Positions 5,362 through 8,281 of a stretch of 8,281 nucleotides of DNA are shown here, piece after piece (positions within the stretch are counted from its first letter, which is position 1; each line of letters begins with the position of its first letter). The notes below the pieces were generated by a model. The model worked only from the letters and a program-made list of their open reading frames with translations, was not told the origin of the DNA and searched no databases. Source of the DNA: Candidatus Rifleibacteriota bacterium (lineage in GTDB: Bacteria; UBP17; UBA6191; JACPRK01); contig JACQZL010000031.1 of assembly GCA_016213865.1 (NCBI GenBank), forward strand, positions 1 through 8,281. The letters run 5' to 3'. Made by a program: the position numbers and the translations under genes.

Positions 5362-5580
5362 TTTGTACGCTTCCGACGCGATCGGGCTGCGTCATCCGCA
5401 CCGGACGGCTCCGGTAGACCCACCTCTCCCCCTGTCTGAACCCGACCTCCCGACGACCTCGCGCCTGTCGCAGAACTTCAGCACTGGCCTTGCTTCTTCG
5501 TGCTGCGCCTCGTGCCTTCGGCCCTCCGTCGCTCCCTCGCTTCGCCTCCCAACTCACGCCTTGCACGCCCCCTCTTCCCC

Positions 5581-6555
5581 ATGCTCGACTTCACTGCACT
5601 ACGACATTTCCTGGCCGTCGCCGAAACGCGCAGCTTCTCCAGGGCCGCCCAGAAGCTCTTCGTGACCCAGCCGGCGGTCAGCCATCAGATCCGCCGCCTC
5701 GAGAAGGACCTGGGCCTCCGCCTCTTCGAGCGCCACCCTGACCAGGCGGTCCTGACCGATCCCGGCCTCTTCCTCCAGCAGTTCTGCATCGACCTCTTCA
5801 ACCGGCTTGGGGAGGCCGAGGCGCGAGTCCGCAGCAGCGTCCACGCGGTCGAGGGGACTGTCCGCCTCGCGTGCCCCACCGGCCTTGCCGACTGCTGGCT
5901 CATCCCCGAGTTGATCAAGTTCCGCAAGGCCCATCCGGCCGTCGACTATCGCGTCTGGATGGGGCCCGACGAGTTCATCCGAAGCCGCCTCGAGGACCGC
6001 CGCCTCGACCTGGCCATCATCGTCCAGGCGATCACCGAAACCGGCCAACGCCTGGTCCAGACGCCCATCTACACCGAGGAGTACGTGCTCTTCGTGCCGG
6101 GAGGGTCGGGTCGCCAGCGGCAACCCCCGCCGGCCGACGACGTCGTCTTCACCCGCCCGTTCGTGGTCTTCGAGGAGAACGACTACATGCTGCGCCGCTG
6201 GCTGGAAGAGAACTACCCGGGCCGCGCCGGCGACGTTCGCATCGGCCACGTCGTCAACCACTTCCCGGCGCTCATCGCGATGGTCAAGGCGGGGCTGGGC
6301 GTCGCCGTCCTGCCGCGTCACACCGTCCGCCGGGCGCTCGACCACGGCGAACTGACGGAGGTGCCCGCCCCCAAGGCGAACCCGCTCAACAGGTTCTCGC
6401 TGGCGTACCACCGTCAGGAGCCGATGTCGCCGAAGCTCGAGAAACTGGTCGCCCACCTTGGCGCCGCGGCGCAGGTGGCTCCGGAACTGTCCGCCGGTCC
6501 TCAGGCTTCCAGCAAGAAGCGCTCGAGGATCCTCGAGGCCACGAACCGGCGATAA
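5581..6555 (+). CDS. LysR-family transcriptional regulator
   Basis: 324 residues, normal for the family. The N-terminal winged helix-turn-helix is classic: LDFTALRHFLAVAETRSF, then SRAAQKLFVTQPAVSHQIRRLE (about 20-41) and LGLRLFER. The effector-binding domain starts near residue 92 (VEGTVRLACP) and includes LIPELIKFRKAHP, RLDLAIIV and VVNHFPALIAMVKAGLGVAVLPRHTV. About 25 basic residues (SSKKRSRILEATNRR end) follow the fold. The ATG at 5581 is chosen because LysR proteins begin right at this motif, although no Shine-Dalgarno sequence precedes it (upstream is CCCCTCTTCCCC), so initiation may be weak or leaderless. The last 55 bases overlap the convergent FAD-subunit gene. Targets are unknown: the nearest divergent gene is the secreted three-repeat protein, while the molybdenum hydroxylase operon is tail to tail with it. 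Confidence 0.95.
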   Translation: MLDFTALRHFLAVAETRSFSRAAQKLFVTQPAVSHQIRRLEKDLGLRLFERHPDQAVLTDPGLFLQQFCIDLFNRLGEAEARVRSSVHAVEGTVRLACPTGLADCWLIPELIKFRKAHPAVDYRVWMGPDEFIRSRLEDRRLDLAIIVQAITETGQRLVQTPIYTEEYVLFVPGGSGRQRQPPPADDVVFTRPFVVFEENDYMLRRWLEENYPGRAGDVRIGHVVNHFPALIAMVKAGLGVAVLPRHTVRRALDHGELTEVPAPKANPLNRFSLAYHRQEPMSPKLEKLVAHLGAAAQVAPELSAGPQASSKKRSRILEATNRR

Positions 6556-7367
6556 CGGGCCGTGGACCGGATGTCGTCGATCGGCCTGAGCGCTCCGTCG
6601 AGGGCCGCCAGCGCTTCGCGGATGGTCGCGCCGTCCAGCTTGTGGCCGACCAGCGCACTCTCGACTGCCGGCACCCGGACGGGTGTCGGCGCCATCGAGC
6701 CGTACGCAATGCGGCAGTGGTTGACCGAACCGCCCTCGTCGGTCCCCAGCGCGAAGGCCGCGACCACCTTCGAGATGGCCTGCGCCGAGCGCGTTCCGAT
6801 CTTCACGTACCGTGCCTTGCGGATGGACTCGAGGGCCGCCGTGGGCACCCGCACCTGGTCCACCAGTTCGTCCTTGGCCATCACGCTGGCCCGGTAGCCG
6901 GTGTAGAACTGCGCGAAGGGGACCCAGCGCTTTCCGCGCTTCGATATCAGGCCGACCTCGGCATCGTAGGCGAGCAGGACCGGCAGCGAATCGCCGGCGG
7001 GCGAGCCGTTCGCGAGGTTGCCCCCCAGGGTGCCGCGGTTCTGGATCGCGACCGCGCCGACAGTTGCGGCGGCTTCGGCCAGGAGGGGCAGGAGCCGCCC
7101 CACGAGCTCGGAGCGCCGGAGCTCGGTGTACGTCGTCAACGCTCCGAGCACCACGTGGCCGTCCTCCTCGCGGATCCCGCGCAGCTCCTCGAGACCCCAG
7201 ATATCGAGCCAGTGACCAGGCGCGAGCGAGCCGGCGTTGAGCGAGACGTAGAGATCGGTCCCGCCCGCCAGCGGGGTCAGCCGCTCGGGGCTTCCGGCCA
7301 GACAAGTGAGAGCGTGCTCCAGATTCACCGCCTGCACGACCTCGAACCGGGAAAGCTGGGCCCTCAT
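6501..7367 (-). CDS. FAD-binding (medium) subunit of a xanthine dehydrogenase-family molybdenum hydroxylase
   Basis: 288 residues, the usual length of the medium subunit (XdhB/CoxM type). It carries FAD, which passes electrons from the [2Fe-2S] subunit to an external acceptor. Visible signatures are LAGGTDL (residues 33-39), the FAD-binding stretch QNRGTLGGNLANGSPAGD (109-126) followed by SLPVLLAYDAEV, and KARYVKIGTRSAQAISKV of the C-terminal CO-dehydrogenase-flavoprotein-like domain. Start ATG at 7367 overlaps the stop of the upstream [2Fe-2S] gene as ATGA, indicating translational coupling, with GGAGGAG inside the upstream gene as its ribosome binding site; an in-frame codon at 7427 is not supported. 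The 3' end overlaps the LysR gene antiparallel by 55 bases. The QNRGT variant, rather than IRNxxT, suggests a sub-branch distinct from E. coli XdhB. Confidence 0.95.
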   Translation of the reverse strand: MRAQLSRFEVVQAVNLEHALTCLAGSPERLTPLAGGTDLYVSLNAGSLAPGHWLDIWGLEELRGIREEDGHVVLGALTTYTELRRSELVGRLLPLLAEAAATVGAVAIQNRGTLGGNLANGSPAGDSLPVLLAYDAEVGLISKRGKRWVPFAQFYTGYRASVMAKDELVDQVRVPTAALESIRKARYVKIGTRSAQAISKVVAAFALGTDEGGSVNHCRIAYGSMAPTPVRVPAVESALVGHKLDGATIREALAALDGALRPIDDIRSTARYRRFVASRILERFLLEA

Positions 7368-7873
7368 CGCTTCTCCTCCTCGGCGGCTGCCATCAGGGCG
7401 CTGACGATCTTGCCGTATCCCGTGCACCGGCAGAGGTTGCCCGCCATGTACTCGCGGATGCGCTCCTCGGTCAGAGGCTCACCTTCGGCCAGCAGCGCGG
7501 TCCCGGCGACGAGCATGCCCGGCGTGCAGAACCCGCACTGGGTGCCGCCGTGCGAAAGGAACGCCTGCTGCAGCGCGCTGAGGCGGCCGTCGTCGGCCAG
7601 CCCTTCGACCGTGCCGACCTCGCGGCCCTGAAGGTGAGCGGCGGGTACGAGGCAGCTATTGACCACCACCCCGTCGAGCGTGATCGAGCAGGCGCCGCAC
7701 TCGCCCTCCTTGCAGCCCTCCTTCGTGCCGGTGAGCCCCACGACGTAGCGCAGGAAGTCGAGTGCGCTCATCAGGGGGTGCGCCCGGTGCTCGTGGGGCC
7801 TTCCGTTGATCACGCAGCGGATGACGATCTCCCGTTCGCTCGAATCGCTTGCAGTCTGCTGGCAGCAAATCAC
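7364..7873 (-). CDS. [2Fe-2S] (small) subunit of the molybdenum hydroxylase
   Basis: 169 residues, typical for the small subunit (XdhC/CoxS type). It holds two [2Fe-2S] clusters that relay electrons from the molybdenum site to FAD. The plant-type ferredoxin site is C54-x4-C59-x2-C62-x11-C74, within LTGTKEGCKEGECGACSITL. The helical second cluster is C113-x2-C116 (QCGFCTPGM) and C148-x1-C150 (GNLCRCTGY). All eight ligands are intact. The start is a GTG at 7873, supported by GGAGG 8 bases upstream, and gives an N-terminal tail of about 14 residues (with a CC pair at 3-4) longer than many relatives have. It lies 15 bases after the molybdopterin subunit and overlaps the FAD subunit by ATGA. Confidence 0.97.
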   Translation of the reverse strand: MICCQQTASDSSEREIVIRCVINGRPHEHRAHPLMSALDFLRYVVGLTGTKEGCKEGECGACSITLDGVVVNSCLVPAAHLQGREVGTVEGLADDGRLSALQQAFLSHGGTQCGFCTPGMLVAGTALLAEGEPLTEERIREYMAGNLCRCTGYGKIVSALMAAAEEEKR

Positions 7874-7888
7874 CGTTCTCGCCTCCTG

Positions 7889-8281
7889 TCAGCGCCGGGT
7901 CGCGGCCGGCCCCGGCTCGAGTCGTCCCGCGGCCTCCAGCAGTTCGAGCAGCCGCTCGGGGGTCGCCGGCAAGCTGTTGATCTCGATGCCCAGCGCCTGG
8001 CTGAGAGCGTTGCACACCGCCGGTGCCGGGCCGTCGGTGGGCAGCTCGCCGATTCCCTTGGCGACGAACGGGCCGTACTTGTACGGTCGCTCCAGGATGT
8101 GGACCCGCACTGTGGGCACGTCGGCGAAGGTCGGGATGATGTAGTTGGTGAAGTTGGCGTTGGCCATCACGCCGTCGGCGAGCTTCACTTCCTCAGTGAG
8201 GGCCCCGCCGATCCCCTGCACGGCTCCGCCCTCGATCTGGCCGCTCACGATCACGGGGTTCAGCGCCCTGCCAATCTCCTG
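7889..8281 (-). CDS. Molybdopterin-binding (large) subunit of the molybdenum hydroxylase, C-terminal part only
   Basis: 130 residues of the C-terminus are visible; the start lies beyond the right edge (whole subunits are about 750-800 residues). The part begins QEIGRALNPVIVSGQIEGGAVQGIGGALTEE, the family's conserved 'iNP..v.GQ.eGg..qGiG.aL.Ee' region. It then has YIIPTFADVP, and KGIGELPTDGPAPAV containing the catalytic-base Glu (codon at 8045-8047) of the usual KG(V/I)GE motif. The residue after the Glu is Leu, where GEP is commonest, so this is a GELP-type sub-branch. This subunit binds the molybdenum cofactor and hydroxylates a substrate using water. The window does not show which one (purine, aromatic aldehyde, N-heterocycle or CO are all family possibilities). 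First known gene of the three-gene operon. Confidence 0.95.
   Translation of the reverse strand, partial: QEIGRALNPVIVSGQIEGGAVQGIGGALTEEVKLADGVMANANFTNYIIPTFADVPTVRVHILERPYKYGPFVAKGIGELPTDGPAPAVCNALSQALGIEINSLPATPERLLELLEAAGRLEPGPAATRR

Larger units (their letters stand above)
5239..5580. other. Divergent intergenic region, secreted protein / LysR regulator
   Basis: These 342 bases contain no gene I can support. From left to right there is the ribosome binding site of the secreted-protein gene, a run of nine G (5272-5280), an AT-rich island (about 5320-5370) with two dyads, then about 200 bases of strongly pyrimidine-biased plus-strand sequence leading to the LysR start. An open frame continues upstream of the LysR start to a GTG at 5500, but those residues look non-LysR. 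Confidence 0.6.

Noticed and set aside
5491..5525. Possible third copy of the CACGAAG-type repeat before the LysR gene (CTTCGTG, CTCGTGCCTTCG)
   Set aside because: Only one exact CTTCGTG unit, no 8-base register and no complementary arm; best read as part of a pyrimidine-rich stretch.
5599..7631. Long open frames opposite LysR (minus) and opposite the FAD and [2Fe-2S] subunits (plus)
   Set aside because: Both strands' real genes have diagnostic motifs; the antisense translations show none and span several genes, which indicates shadow frames.
1..8281. Defence system, mobile element, CRISPR or RNA gene
   Set aside because: No transposase, integrase, nuclease, reverse transcriptase, toxin-antitoxin pair, regularly spaced direct repeats or tRNA-like cloverleaf was seen on either strand.

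Overview
This 8.3 kb window is GC-rich and gene-dense and comes from a bacterium, probably one of the less-studied Gram-negative environmental lineages. The clues are GC-rich codon third positions, strong GGAGG ribosome binding sites in front of most genes, secreted proteins with Sec signal peptides, a bacterial ferritin, and intergenic hairpins built from 8-base CACGAAG / CACAGAG units. From memory, such hairpins are common in Planctomycetota, Acidobacteriota and deltaproteobacterial-type genomes. I cannot fix the phylum. I see no tRNA, rRNA, CRISPR array, insertion sequence or phage gene.

Left part (1-1638, minus strand): a DUF362-type 8-Fe ferredoxin-domain protein runs off the left edge. 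Its first cluster motif has Asp in place of the second Cys. Upstream of it lies a small secreted protein with a proline-rich linker and a C-terminal domain that reads like the PilP/GspC homology region.

Middle part (1639-4732): a bacterial ferritin with a complete ferroxidase centre is followed on the same strand by a DUF1015-family protein carrying an unusual run of four cysteines. An 8-base-periodic imperfect hairpin lies on each side of the ferritin gene. The DUF1015 gene converges on a coiled-coil protein with 25-residue tandem repeats, and the two share a GC-rich hairpin between their ends.

Right part (4768-8281): a small secreted protein built from three beta-rich repeats is transcribed away from a LysR-type regulator. 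The 342-base gap between them holds an AT-rich island with two dyads whose centres are 20 bp apart, one of them a T-N11-A LysR-type box. The regulator's 3' end overlaps, tail to tail, the last gene of a three-gene operon (minus strand) for a molybdenum hydroxylase of the xanthine dehydrogenase family, ordered molybdopterin subunit (partial), [2Fe-2S] subunit, FAD subunit. The three operon genes are tightly coupled (15-base gap, then an ATGA overlap) and would give one heterotrimeric enzyme. Its substrate cannot be read from this window.

Most of the window is recognisable metabolism and redox or iron biology. I did not find a clear new defence or mobile system. The items most worth a second look are the paired 8-base-periodic hairpins, the Asp-for-Cys ferredoxin site, the twin dyads at the LysR / secreted-protein junction, the three-repeat secreted protein and the tetracysteine insertion.
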